Shown here piece by piece: positions 24,780 through 34,815 of a DNA stretch of 64,000 bases (the first letter of the stretch is position 1; each line of letters starts with the position of its first letter). A program made the translations under genes and the position numbers. The stretch covers positions 186,001 through 250,000 of the forward strand of contig JAXMDB010000004.1 in NCBI GenBank assembly GCA_046348995.1, written 5' to 3'. The stretch comes from JANNSX01 sp046348995 (lineage in GTDB: Bacteria; Pseudomonadota; Alphaproteobacteria; Rhizobiales; Hyphomicrobiaceae). The notes under the pieces are model-generated. The model made no database searches. It was not told where the DNA came from and worked only from the letters and a program-made list of their open reading frames with translations.

Positions 24780-26648
24780 TCACGGCGTCTTCACCTGACC
24801 GAGCAACACCCAGAACGCGACCTGTGCGATCTCGACCGGACCGCTTGTCTCGCGACGGCCCCAGGATTGGGTGACGAGGAGCTCGGCGTCGAGCCCGCCG
24901 GACGTCCGAGACAGCAGCAGCGGCGGCGGCTCGAGCGGTGTCGCCGCAGGCTTGCCCGCCGCCTCGATCGCGGCGAGATGTGCACCGGACCGTAGATCGA
25001 AAACGGCGCGCATCCCGCCCGGCTTGCTTTCGATCGTCACCGTGCTGTCTTGGAACGTCACGACGAGCGCACCGTCCGGCATCGCAACCTGCCGCTCCTT
25101 CGCCGATTGGTCGAGCGAGAACGGCCCGATCAGGCGCGCGCCGGCAGACGGCTCCACGGCGCCGGGCGCACTCGCATTGAAGCCGACACTCTGCATCGCC
25201 GCCTCGGCCATCGGCGGATTGAGCGCGAGCTTGAGCTTGAGCGATCCGCCCAGCTCGTATTGCCTGAGCGCCGCATTCTTGAACGGCGTATCGGCCAATC
25301 CGGCGAACACAGGCTCGAGCCGCGCCAGCCGATCGCGCGCCATCAGGTGATCGAGCCCGGCCGCCGCGCGCCGCTGGCTCTCGAGCGGCAGCTTCGACAG
25401 ATCGGGCCACGTCTTGAGCGTTCCATCCTCGCCGACTGCACCCGCCTCACGCAGCGTCGCGACGACGGTCGCCGCCTGCATCCGCTCCGAGAACCCTGTC
25501 GCACCCCAGGGACCGAATGAGGCCGCCACCAGCGCAACGCCGGCGAGCGCAGGAATGAGGCGGATCGAGCGCGCCCGCGTCGGCAGCCCTTGGCTCAGGA
25601 TCACGACCGCGAGCCAGACGCCGAACAGCACGATAAGATAGCGCTGCTCGGTCCAGCCGTAGGCCCCGATGCGCTCGGAGATCGCCAACACCAGCAACAG
25701 CACCGGTACCCCGAGCGTCCAGGGCCAGATCCACCCATAGAGCCGCATCCAGCCGGGACCGTCCTCGCGCGCCGGATAGGCGAGCAGCGCCGTCAGAACC
25801 GAGACGATGCCGAAGATCGCGACCATCCAGCCGAGCTGGCCGTCGGGTAGCGCCCCCGCGAGCAGGATTTTCCCTGCATAGAGATGCAGGATCGCCGCGT
25901 AGACGAGCTGCAGCGGCGCCAGGATGTACGTGACGATGGCCGCAATCGCACGGCTGATGAGACCACCGGCGTAGCCTTGTCCCTCGGCGGGCCCGCCGGC
26001 CGCTGGAACCTGCGTCAGCCAAATCATCGGCCCGGCGAACCCGAGTGCGACCGTCCAAATCCGTGCGAAGAGCGTGTCGCTCCATGGCGTGCCGAGCAGG
26101 TAGCCCGACGTCGAAATGATCGCCGAGAGTCCGCCCGCGAGCAGCACGACGGCGATGAGCGCGAATGCGGCACCGACCCACAGGTCGTGATTGAAGCGCC
26201 AGAGGCCCCGGTCGCCATCCTGGGATGCCGAGGTGCCGGCCAGTGTCATGAGCGCGATGAGACCGGGCAGACACAACCAGAGTTGCAGGTCGAGCGCCTC
26301 TCTCAAAAGCCAGCCCGTCAGGAACGCCGCAAGCCCGGCGGTGGCACTCCCGAGCTGGCGCGGGCCGTAGCCTCGGCCGTTGCGCTCGGCGGCGAGTGCC
26401 AGGGCGAGCGCGGCGACGAAGCCCGCGACCGCCGAGACCGTCAGCGCGAGCCGCGACAGTGCCAGCTCGTTGTCGGTCATGGCGTCCGGGCTCGTCAGCT
26501 GGAGCGCGGCGACCGTGGCGATGCCAGCGAAGGCCGCGGCCATGGGAAAACGCGCGACACCTTCGATCAGGGCTGTGACGACACCGCGTCCCGTTCCTTG
26601 TCCTACGATGTCCGCCAATCGCACCTCCCTGGCCTCGCCCTCGCGCAT
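24780..26648 (-). CDS. DUF4153-type integral membrane protein
   Basis: Large membrane protein of about 620 residues. About a dozen hydrophobic spans fill residues 20-390 (for example FPMAAAFAGIATVAALQL, ILLAGALPDGQLGWMVAIFG), followed by a soluble C-terminal half (about 400-620) of alternating strands. This layout and the WPWTLGVPVLLLVLAISERI region agree with the DUF4153 family, whose function is unknown. The start is uncertain: MREGEAREVRLAD is used here, and an ATG 18 codons upstream (MLECPEISG) is also open. It is divergent from the alpha/beta hydrolase gene. Confidence 0.75.
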   Translation of the reverse strand: MREGEAREVRLADIVGQGTGRGVVTALIEGVARFPMAAAFAGIATVAALQLTSPDAMTDNELALSRLALTVSAVAGFVAALALALAAERNGRGYGPRQLGSATAGLAAFLTGWLLREALDLQLWLCLPGLIALMTLAGTSASQDGDRGLWRFNHDLWVGAAFALIAVVLLAGGLSAIISTSGYLLGTPWSDTLFARIWTVALGFAGPMIWLTQVPAAGGPAEGQGYAGGLISRAIAAIVTYILAPLQLVYAAILHLYAGKILLAGALPDGQLGWMVAIFGIVSVLTALLAYPAREDGPGWMRLYGWIWPWTLGVPVLLLVLAISERIGAYGWTEQRYLIVLFGVWLAVVILSQGLPTRARSIRLIPALAGVALVAASFGPWGATGFSERMQAATVVATLREAGAVGEDGTLKTWPDLSKLPLESQRRAAAGLDHLMARDRLARLEPVFAGLADTPFKNAALRQYELGGSLKLKLALNPPMAEAAMQSVGFNASAPGAVEPSAGARLIGPFSLDQSAKERQVAMPDGALVVTFQDSTVTIESKPGGMRAVFDLRSGAHLAAIEAAGKPAATPLEPPPLLLSRTSGGLDAELLVTQSWGRRETSGPVEIAQVAFWVLLGQVKTP

Positions 26649-26757
26649 GCTCCGCACACCCCAGGCTGCGGCGCAACCGCTAATCTCGGGACATTCGAGC
26701 ACAGGCGCGCCGCCGCGGCGGCTCGCGACGCACGGGTGCGCACGCTAGAAGGGACGC

Positions 26758-27456
26758 ATGACCAGCCCGCTGCCCCTCGTTCTGCTCCCCGGCCTGCATG
26801 GCACAACCGAGTTGCTCAGGCCCTTGATTGCACGGCTTAGCGCCAATCGGCAGGTGCTCGCGATCGACTATCCGTCGGATGCGGCCCTCGATTTTCCAGG
26901 CTACGTCGAATTCGTGCGCGCCCGACTTCCCGAGAGGCCATGCGCGATCCTTGGAGAATCCTTCTCGGGCCCCATCGCCATCGCGATCGCGGCCAGGGTG
27001 CCGAGCGTCGCCGGGCTCGTCCTCGCCTCGACCTTCGCACGCTTTCCGATGCCGCGTGTCCTTGCACCTGCCGTCGTCCGAATTGCTCGCTCCAAGATCT
27101 CACCCAGGCGGTCGGCACTATTTCTCGCGGGTCAACGTGCGACGCCGGAGCTGATCGACGAGCTCACGCGAACAATCGCGGCGCTGCGGCCCGATCTCGT
27201 TGCCGATCGTGTGCGTCTGGCGCTCGCGGTCGATGTGCGAAGCATGCTCGCGCAAACGGAGTTTCCTCTCCTCTGCCTCACCGGCCGGCGCGACCGGCTG
27301 ACCGGTCGCCGATCGCTCTCGACGATCACGGCCGCACGCCCCGACGCCGAGGTCGTGCACATCGATGCCGGGCATGTGATGCTCGAGACGCATCCGGACG
27401 CCGCGGCCGAGAAAATCGCGCGATTTCTGAGGCGCATCGACGGAGACCCCGGCTGA
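26758..27456 (+). CDS. Alpha/beta hydrolase
   Basis: 232-residue single-domain hydrolase. The oxyanion region is LLPGLHGTTELL, the nucleophile elbow GESFSGPIAI, the acid LTGRRDRLTG and the His DAGHVMLETHP, so the triad appears complete. No signal peptide. The cap is minimal, so a small ester or thioester substrate is plausible but not assignable. DUF3775 follows after 64 bases in the same direction. Confidence 0.86.
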   Translation: MTSPLPLVLLPGLHGTTELLRPLIARLSANRQVLAIDYPSDAALDFPGYVEFVRARLPERPCAILGESFSGPIAIAIAARVPSVAGLVLASTFARFPMPRVLAPAVVRIARSKISPRRSALFLAGQRATPELIDELTRTIAALRPDLVADRVRLALAVDVRSMLAQTEFPLLCLTGRRDRLTGRRSLSTITAARPDAEVVHIDAGHVMLETHPDAAAEKIARFLRRIDGDPG

Positions 27457-27520
27457 GGCGTAGGGAACCACGCGCGCCAGGCACGGGTTCGTTACGCGTC
27501 GTCGAAAGGGAGATGCCACC

Positions 27521-27931
27521 ATGCCCGTCGAGCTTTCCGTAGCGCCCGACTATCTCGCCCGCCTCATCGTCATGGTGCGCGGCGTTCAGGGGCGCGAGGC
27601 GCTCGTCGACGAGGAGAGCGGCTCCAACCCGACCGACGACGATGCGGCGGACGCGCTGCAGGAAACGCCGGGCGACCTGAGCCGGCGCGAGGTCGCAGCC
27701 GAATTGCGAGGGCTCGGCCCGCAGACACAGGCCGAGCTCGTCGCGCTGATGTGGACGGGCCGCGGCGATGCCGAGCCCGACGAGTGGGAACAGACGGTCG
27801 AGCTTGCGGCCGCGAGCCGCGAGATGCCGACCGAGCTCTATCTCATGGGCACGCCGCTGCTCGCCGAGTACTGGGCCGACGGCATGGAGAAGCTCGGCAT
27901 CGAGGTGCCGATCGACGCCGAGCATTTCTGA
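27521..27931 (+). CDS. DUF3775 domain protein
   Basis: 136 residues, acidic, with the family layout LSVAPDYLARLIVMVR near the start, an Asp-rich middle (NPTDDDAADALQ), then ELRGLGPQTQAELVALMWTGRGD and a C-terminal helix ending LLAEYWADGMEKLG. DUF3775 proteins are small, soluble and uncharacterised, common in Hyphomicrobiales. Ribosome site GGGAGATG lies before the ATG. It converges on the M50-like protease gene with three bases between stops. Confidence 0.85.
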   Translation: MPVELSVAPDYLARLIVMVRGVQGREALVDEESGSNPTDDDAADALQETPGDLSRREVAAELRGLGPQTQAELVALMWTGRGDAEPDEWEQTVELAAASREMPTELYLMGTPLLAEYWADGMEKLGIEVPIDAEHF

Positions 27932-27934
27932 GCG

Positions 27935-29149
27935 TCACGCTGGGGCAGGCCGGTCCGACCCGAGCGCAAGCTTGCGCTCCATCATCGCCACGACGTTTCG
28001 CGTCCAGGGCGTATCGTCAAGATGCCGGGCGATCTCCCGCGCGTCCTCGGCCCAGCGCGCGCTCGCCACCTCGTTTGCGGAGCGGCGCTCGGCGATGGCC
28101 GCGAAATAGCAGCAGAGCATTCGGTCCATGCCGGTGAGCTTATCGACGATGCCACTGAAGAGGCCACGCGCTTCGCCGTGCCGGCCGAGACCGACGAGTG
28201 CGGCCCCGTAGCTGCCTTGGATCGTCGGGCACTGTGGGGCGAGCGCGATGGCGGTGGCCGACCACCCGGCAAGGCGCGCGAGGTCGTCCGGCTCCTCGTA
28301 CAGGACCGCGCTCGTGATCAGCGTATCCAGCACGAGCAGGCGCTCGGCGATCGTCAGCCTATCGCTGTCGAGCTCGCGCTCGAGACTGGCGCAAGTCTGC
28401 CGTCTGACCTCGTCCGATGTCAGCCGCTCGGAGTTGGCCAAAGCGGAGAAAATGCGCGACGAGGCCGGCGACGGCTCGAACGGACCGGTCGCCGCGTGAC
28501 CGTAGGGCTCCAGCATCCGTCGATAGATGAGCAGGCGGGCATCGATCTGGCCCACATCGCTCGTCCTCGCCATCCGCCACAGCAGCAACCCGTCACTGTC
28601 TAGACCTCTCCGGACGTCGCGAAATGGCAGGAAGTTCTGCAATCCCACGGCGAGCTGAGCGATGATGAGCGTCTGCCAGGCCGCTGTCCAATGTGGCGGC
28701 AAGACGCCCGCTGCATGGACTGCGAGCAGTGCGCTCGCAAACAGCAGATTTGTCATGCCACCGCCGGCGATGACCAGCAGGAGAGCCCGCCGATCGACCG
28801 TCAACGTCGTGTCGCGCTCGACAAGACCTCCGATCGGAATGAGGCGCACCTCGACGTCGACCGTGCGCAGGCGCATCGAGAGGAGCGCCGGCCCGATGCC
28901 GATCGTCATCTTGCGCACCGGGGTCGAGGTGAGCTTGGCGAACACGAGATGGCCGAGCTCGTGAACGCATGACGCCAACATGAGGCCGGCGAGGAACCAG
29001 CCCAGGGGCAACCGCGGCCAGTCGAACAGGCTGCCGAGGCGAACGCAAACGACGAGGGTGATGAAGATGACGGCGACCTCGAGTGCGCCGTAGCCGATGA
29101 GGCGAAGGGCGCTTCGGATCCTCGTTCGCATCCTGCCCTTCGCCGTCAC
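27935..29149 (-). CDS. M50/site-2-protease-like membrane metalloprotease with helical-repeat tail
   Basis: 404 residues. Hydrophobic spans occupy about 18-40, 48-66, 120-142 and 150-172. The zinc motif HELGH is near residue 64 within a membrane segment (LASCVHELGHLVFAKL), and GLDSDGLLLWRM near residue 185 could supply the third ligand (the DG motif of site-2 proteases). From about 215 the protein is a soluble helical region with TPR-like periodicity, where family members usually have a PDZ domain. A role in regulated intramembrane proteolysis or peptide maturation is inferred from the fold. Substrate unknown. Confidence 0.78.
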   Translation of the reverse strand: MTAKGRMRTRIRSALRLIGYGALEVAVIFITLVVCVRLGSLFDWPRLPLGWFLAGLMLASCVHELGHLVFAKLTSTPVRKMTIGIGPALLSMRLRTVDVEVRLIPIGGLVERDTTLTVDRRALLLVIAGGGMTNLLFASALLAVHAAGVLPPHWTAAWQTLIIAQLAVGLQNFLPFRDVRRGLDSDGLLLWRMARTSDVGQIDARLLIYRRMLEPYGHAATGPFEPSPASSRIFSALANSERLTSDEVRRQTCASLERELDSDRLTIAERLLVLDTLITSAVLYEEPDDLARLAGWSATAIALAPQCPTIQGSYGAALVGLGRHGEARGLFSGIVDKLTGMDRMLCCYFAAIAERRSANEVASARWAEDAREIARHLDDTPWTRNVVAMMERKLALGSDRPAPA

Positions 29150-29165
29150 AAGAGGTGCCGAGATA

Positions 29166-29549
29166 TCACGCCGGCTTCGTGCAGGCGGCGCAGATCTTGT
29201 TGCCGGTCAAATCGCGAACGTAGGCTGCGTAGAAGTTGGAGCTCGCGTCGCCACGGATGCCGGGCTTGCCTTCGTCGATGCCGCCGTTGGCGAGCGCGGT
29301 CGCGTGGAACTTGTCGACAGCGGCGCGCGAGGGCGCCTCGAAGGTCAGCATGGTGCCGTTGCCGAAGGTGGCCGGCAGCCCGTTCGCCGGCTTCATGACG
29401 TAGATCTTTTTGACATTCTTGTCGGGGCCGTAGGACACGCCCCAGTCGCCCTCGCTGACTCGGACATAGCCGATCGTCGCCATCAGCTTGTCGTAGAAGG
29501 GCACAGCGACCTTGAGATCGTGAGCACCGAGCGTCGCGTACATGATCAT
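29166..29549 (-). CDS. VOC superfamily (glyoxalase-like) protein
   Basis: 127 residues, one complete vicinal-oxygen-chelate module: TLGAHDLKVAVPFYDKLMATIGY at the start and FYAAYVRDLTGNKICAACTKP at the end match the two beta-alpha-beta-beta-beta halves. The usual metal His/Glu positions are partly replaced, so catalysis is uncertain. The start MIMYATLG has a G-rich stretch about 12 bases up; a longer open frame upstream runs into the disordered region. It ends 16 bases from the protease gene start in the same direction, possibly one transcript. Confidence 0.83.
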   Translation of the reverse strand: MIMYATLGAHDLKVAVPFYDKLMATIGYVRVSEGDWGVSYGPDKNVKKIYVMKPANGLPATFGNGTMLTFEAPSRAAVDKFHATALANGGIDEGKPGIRGDASSNFYAAYVRDLTGNKICAACTKPA

Positions 29550-29607
29550 AGCGGAAAGTCCCCCAGTTAGTTGGATGGTTGATAGAGCTTGGGTGACTGA
29601 GCGCGCG

Positions 29608-31975
29608 TCAGCTCCTGACGCGCGTCTGGTCGGGATCGTAGTGCGGGACTCGCACGACGGTGGCGGGCAGCCGCTTCTGATGCCCATCGAGCTTGCCGAT
29701 CTCGAGCCGTGTGCCGATCCCGGCGGCCGTCACGTCGACGCGCGCGAGTGATCTTGCTTTCGAGCGTTGGCGACCAGGTAGCGTCAGATGACAGCTGACC
29801 TGCGCGCGGCCGGCATGGACGCAGTCACCATGGCTGACGCCGTCGCGGGCCTCGATCTCGAGCCTGACGAGCTTGCGCACGCTGCTCGCGACGGCGGGCG
29901 AGTGCGGCCTTGCCCAAGAAATCCGCCTCTTCGATTTGGGCACCGTGAAGCCGATGCCGGCCTCGAAGGGATCGGTCTCGTCGAGAACTCGCAGTTGGCG
30001 AAGATGAGGCTCGTCTTCGATGCGCAACATGTCGAGCGCGGCCGCCGAGCGGCTTCAGGCCGTGCGCTTGCCGGCCTCCCAAATCGCGTCGAACACCGTC
30101 CCGGCGTCCTTGGGATGACAAAACACCTCGAAGCCGAGCTCGCCCGTGTATCCGGTGCGCGAGACGACGACCGGCGCGCCCTTGAAATGACCGATACGGC
30201 CGACGCAGAAGCGGAACCAGCCGAGCCTCGGCGACGGGTGGCCTGCGCCGGCGCGGTCCAGATGATGTCTTTCAGAATGTCGCGCTGACTTCGACCCTGC
30301 ACTTGCAGATTGCAGAGCTGATCGGTGGAGGAACGCTTGAAGACCTTCAACCCGAGCGTTTCGGCGAGCTGGTGCAATGCTCGCCGCCGTACTCGTCACC
30401 GCCGATCCAGCGGAAGTTGTGGGGATCGAGACGAACACGGTGCCGTCGTCGATCATGCCGCCGTGCTCGTAGCACATGGCGGTGTAGACGACCTGGCTGA
30501 TGCCGAGCTTGGCGATGTCGCGCGTCACCATATTGCATCAGCGCTTCGGCATCGGGGCCGGTGACCTCGAATTTGCGCAAGGGCGTCAGATCAGTGACGA
30601 CCGCCGCCGTGCGCGCTGCCCAGTACTCGTCGATCGCGCCACCGTTCTTGAACTGCTGCGGCAGCCAGTACCTGTACTCGCCGAAGCTGCTGCGGGGTGA
30701 TGGACATCCGCCTGGAAGGGCGTCTCTTCGTGAGCTTGGGCCTCGGCATCGGGTTTCATGAAAGGCCACCGCGCGTGAGAAAGTTTTCTCGGCCGCATAG
30801 GTGCGGACGTGCATGTCGGACGGATCCCAGGCGTTCGCCGCGTCGATGTCGTCGGGGCAGAGGAGCGACGCAGACGAGATCGGTCATCGCGCGCAACAGC
30901 ACGTAGTCGCCCGGCCGCGACCACGGCTCGTCGAGATAGATGACGTTGCGGCGTCGATGCCGGTGTTGTAGAAGAAGTTCATCGCCACCAGCCGGGCCGC
31001 GCTTGATGCCGTAGGGCGAGCGCGGCATTGAAATTGTCCGAGCAGTTGGATGGCCGACAGCTCATGTCGTCGTAGTAGCGCGCGGTACAGCGAGCCCGAA
31101 GGCATCGTGGCGGCCGCAGGTGTCGCGCACGACCTCGATGATGGATCCAAATCCCGGTCGAAGGCTTTCGAGGGCAGACCCGGCGTCGGATAGCCGTGGC
31201 CGATCATGGTCCGCGTCGAGGTGACGTCGAGCGGCCGGCTGAGGCCCCTTGCCGGCTTGCGGACGTCGAAGCATTGAAGTCGGTACCGCCGGCCGTCGAC
31301 ATCGATGATCTGGATGTACTCGCCGGCCTTCACGACGAAGGCCGAAGGCCGCGGTCGCGGCCTTGATGCGATGATCCTGCAGAGGATCGGCGAGCGGCTC
31401 GGGCAGTATCGGTGACGCGAGCCCGATTTGCGACGGGGCTTGGCGCGGCGGATGCGCAGCCTGGATCGCGGTCGCGGTCGTCTGCTCGTCCGGCGCAATG
31501 GCTCACTGGCGCCGCGACGATCAACACGCCCTCGCGCGTCATAGCGAGCTCGGCGCGCGTGCCGGCCGGGCTGTCGGCGGAAAAATAAGCGAAGGGCCTC
31601 ATGCGCTCGACACATCGATCTTGTGGCGCCCGAGGCCGCGCCGGACGATGCGGGCGCCTCCTCGTCGACTGAGAGCGCCGCGCGGATGCCCTTGGCGGCG
31701 GCATTGGCTTTGACGCCCAGGATCGACAGATCGATCCGGCCTGGGGTCGGCGGCCACGAGCCCGGCTGGTTGCCCGCCCTCGACATCGGTGAGGGTGAGC
31801 TGGTCGCCGGGCTCCACCGCGACGACGATGAGCCGCCCGCCCTCGACCGTATACTGCTCGACGCCCGCCTCGAGCTCCGGCACGCCTGGCCGCAGGATAA
31901 GGCCTGCGCGGGGCGGGCCCATCCGTCTCGGATCGATCGGGAAGTCCCGTACTCGGCCTCGCCGCAGGCTTTGTA
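29608..31975 (-). pseudogene. Frameshift-broken DUF1989 + GcvT-type aminomethyltransferase
   Basis: Conserved pieces of one protein of about 790 residues appear in order but in changing frames: DFPIDPRRMGPPRAGL (near 31.94 kb), AGEYIQIIDVDGR (31.3), EPWSRPGDYVLLRA (30.9), LRKFEVTGPDAEAL (30.6), CYEHGGMIDDGT (30.45), SRTGYTGELGFEVF (30.15), GIGFTVP (29.95) and GKLDGHQKRLP close to the stop. From memory these belong to aminomethyltransferase proteins with an N-terminal DUF1989 domain and a C-terminal GcvT fold that moves one-carbon units from methylated amines to folate. The span equals full length, so little is missing besides single bases. The 5' limit is approximate. Confidence 0.78.
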
Positions 31976-32164
31976 CGTGCCTCAGTCTAGGGTACGCGGC
32001 CCTTCCGGCACAATGGCTATCCGCCAGCATAGCCGGTCCGGAGCCCGCATGGCTTGCGTTGCGTCGGGACATGGCTGGCGGCTCGCCGGGCTACACGAAT
32101 AGTGGCACAGTCGATCTCAGCGTGGGAGCCCCGAAAGCTCTCGAGACCGATCAGCGGAGCGGAC

Positions 32165-32790
32165 ATGGCCAAGCAGGATTGATCTGGCGTACGGCGCTTC
32201 TGATCATCGACGCAGAACGACACCGTTCATCCAAAGGCCTACGGTCGCGCCCGGGCTGCAGTCCCTCGGTCAGCGCCCTGCCGAGCCGCATTCGCCTGCT
32301 CGCCGACGCCATTCGCGCCAAGGACGGGTGGATCGTCTCGACGCATCTCGACGCTCGTCGGCCGGCAAGAACGGCGAGCCGTTCATCAGCGATCACTTGC
32401 GGCGCTTGCGGCTGGCCTCGGCAAGGGCGACTTCCAGGCCGGCACCTGGGGCCACAAGCTCGTCGCCGAGCTCGAGCCGGTGGATCTCGCGATCGAGAAA
32501 GTCGCCTATTTAGCATTCTACATGATGGCTGCCTGAATGGGTGCTGCGCCAGGCGTCTATCGAGACTTTGCTCGTTACCGGCATCACCACCGCGATCAGC
32601 GTCGCCATCACGGTGCGCGCGATGCGCAAGGCGGCGCGATTTCCTCGAGGATCGTGCTCGAGGACGGCTGCGCTTCCTTCGACGAGGAGGTGCACAAGAC
32701 GGCCATCGCCGACGGCCGTGGTCGTACTGATCAAGACGATCGCCGATGCCATGGACATGGTCGGCATCCAGGGTTTCTACCCTCACGCTT
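32165..32790 (+). pseudogene. Frameshift-broken isochorismatase-family cysteine hydrolase
   Basis: Pieces of one isochorismatase-fold protein in shifting frames: TALLIIDA just after ATGGCCAAGCAG, RIRLLADAIRAKDGWIVSTH, GKNGEPFISDHL, WGHKLVAELEPVDLAIEKVAY, WVLRQASIETLLVTGI and VLEDGCASFDEEVHKTAIAD. The Asp of LIIDA and the Lys of EKVAY are the family's catalytic acid and base; the Cys position falls in a disturbed part and cannot be read. GGAG precedes the ATG. It is divergent from the aminomethyltransferase remnant. Length is close to a full 200-residue enzyme; the end is approximate. Confidence 0.68.
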
Positions 32791-32846
32791 CCGTGACCGC
32801 CTTTCGTTGCAGCGCGCGCCGGGCCGGGCACACTCGGCGGGTGTCG

Positions 32847-33560
32847 ATGGCTCGTCGCGTGCTGCTAACGCTGATCGCGTCATTGCTGGCTCTCGGGCTG
32901 GCGTCATTGCGCGCGCGAGGACGTCGATCTTGAGCTCGTGCTCGCCGTCGATGCGTCCGGCAGCGTGGACGAGACCGAGTTCCAGCTGCAGATCCGCTAC
33001 CGCCGAAGCGTCCGCGACGAGGCGGTGCAATCGGCCGTCGGATCGGGGCTCCATGGGTCAGGATCGCGGGTGGAGCTCGTGATCTGGGCCGACGCCACCA
33101 ATCTTCCCGAGCTGCAAGAGCGACGGTTCGTGCTCCACGATCGCACGAGCGCCAATGCGTTCGCCGATGCGGTTTCGGCAATTTCCACGCCGCGTCGAAG
33201 GCGGTACCGGCACGGCTCGGCGATCTCCTATTCCGTCCGCCTGATCGGCGCCAATCGTTTCGAGGCGCCGCGCCGCGTCGTCGACGTGTCGGGTGACGGC
33301 GTCGAGACGCCGGCGCGCGAGGACCTGACGATCCTCTTGCCCAGCCCGCGCCACGGCGGTTGCCAACGACGTCGTCGTCAATGGCTTGGCCATCGTCAAC
33401 GAGGTGCGCGAGCTCGACGGGAGTACTACCGCCAGAACGTGATCATCGGTCACGACAGCTTGCCGCGAAGTCGCGGGGACCATGAGAGCCCCGCGAGGCG
33501 ATCCCGCGCCAAGCTGTTGCGCGAGATCTCGGCCCGCATCGCGGGGCTCGAGGGCGAGCG
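32847..33560 (+). pseudogene. Frameshift-broken DUF1194 (vWA-like) secreted protein
   Basis: Begins with a signal-peptide-like stretch (MARRVLLTLIASLLALGLAS), shifts frame, then shows VLAVDASGSVDETEFQLQI (MIDAS-type DxSxS), RVELVIWADAT, VRLIGANRFEAPRRVVDVSG, DGVETP, YRQNVIIG and AKLLREIS. This order and length fit DUF1194 proteins, exported von Willebrand A-like domains of unknown role. At least three frame changes interrupt it, the clearest near 32.93 and 33.36 kb. The original stop has been lost to a shift, so the end is estimated. Confidence 0.7.
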
Positions 33561-33743
33561 GGAGGCGGGTGAGGAGCGGGTCAAGCGCGGCGGCCGCCGA
33601 GCACCCAATCGCGAGAGCCATCCGTATCGAGATCGCTAAGGTCGAGAGTGCAACTTCTTCCGGCTTTGTCGCAGGGCTGACGAGGTCCTGCTCCGTGGTT
33701 AAGCGACCAGATAGAAAGCGTCCATCGAAAGCAAGCGAGTCGG

Positions 33744-34772
33744 ATGAGCGCCGCTTTGGACAAAGTGGCACTAAGCCCGCCGAGCGGCGGTGCGGGTACG
33801 CCGACGGCCCCGTGAGACTTCGAGAAGATGACCGGGCGCCCGGTTTCTCGTCTACCCCAGATCGGGGCGTGCGTCTTGAGCTTCGCTACGAGGGGACCGA
33901 CCCTGCCTACGCAGCGGCAACTCGCTGAAATGTTCGGTGTCGATACTGATACTATCGGGGATCACATCCGTGGTTCTCGAAAGCTCCGGAGAGCTTTCGG
34001 AGGCAACTACCGGGAATTTCTTCGGCAGTTCAAACTGAGGGCAAGCGGGAGGTACGTCGACCGTCAAGCACTACACCCTCGACGTGGCGTTCTATGTCGG
34101 CTACCGCGTCAACCTCGACGGCCGGCGTTCTCCCGACGCTGGGCGACCGCTCTGCTCGTTCAATTCGGGCGACAAAGGGCTCGTTGTCGACAAGCAGCGG
34201 CTGGGAGCCTGGGCGACGCCGCCCCCGACCGCATCGCCGAGCTGCGCGACATCGTTCGCGACATCCGTGCCTGAAGTCAACACTTACCGAGAAATCCGGC
34301 AGCTCTGCACCATGTGCAGGCGATCATGATCCTGAGGGCAACCCTGTGGCGCGACTTATACGCGGATGCAGAACAAGTTGTTCTGGGCAACGATCCAGAC
34401 GGTATCGACTCAGTTGCGGCTGGATCGTGCCAACGCTGGCGCCACGAACATGGGTCTCGTCAGTTGGAGCGGCGATCGCATCAAGCAGGGCGATACGCTC
34501 ATTGTGAAAAACTATCTCGCCGCTCCGAGGTCGTGGCGAGCTGCATCGATCCGAGAGTGTTCGCCCTACACAAATTCTGGATGTCGAAGCAACCAGATCG
34601 AGAGCCGCTCAAACGTCGACGCGATACTGCTCAAGCACGCGCAGTCGCCATGGTTGCCAAAGACTATCTCGACATGACGTTCTCGGCGAAAGGCCTGGAG
34701 GCATTGCCGATCGACATGGTTCGCTGCGCGAAAGAGCTGACGGCGAAACCGAACAATCGATCATCGCGCTAG
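33744..34772 (+). pseudogene. Frameshift-broken RhuM-like (virulence RhuM family) protein
   Basis: Recognisable in order across frames: VRLELRYEG, TQRQLAEMFGVDTDTIGDHI, VAFYVGYRVN, KGLVVDKQRLG, RIAELRDIVRDIRA, NTYREIRQL, YDPEGNP-like bases, MQNKLFWAT, RANAGATNMGLVSWSGDRIK, GDTLIVKNYL and a C-terminal tail ending KPNNRSSR. From memory this is the RhuM/YgaV-like DNA-binding family linked to mobile islands and Fic-type modules. The N-terminus and the exact start are unclear. It is the accessory-type member of the broken block, so the block may be an old island; see findings. Confidence 0.62.
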
Positions 34773-34815
34773 GCCCAGGCAAATCCGCGACGGCACCGCT
34801 GAAGCCCCAAGCCCT

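Noticed and set aside
24613..25410. Minus-strand frame of 265 codons ending near 24.6 kb
   Set aside because: Shadow of the DUF4153 gene in another frame, no motif, Arg/Gly-rich.
29608..34772. Many short overlapping frames taken as new small genes
   Set aside because: They are pieces of four known families split by frame changes; each piece matches a segment of a known protein in order.
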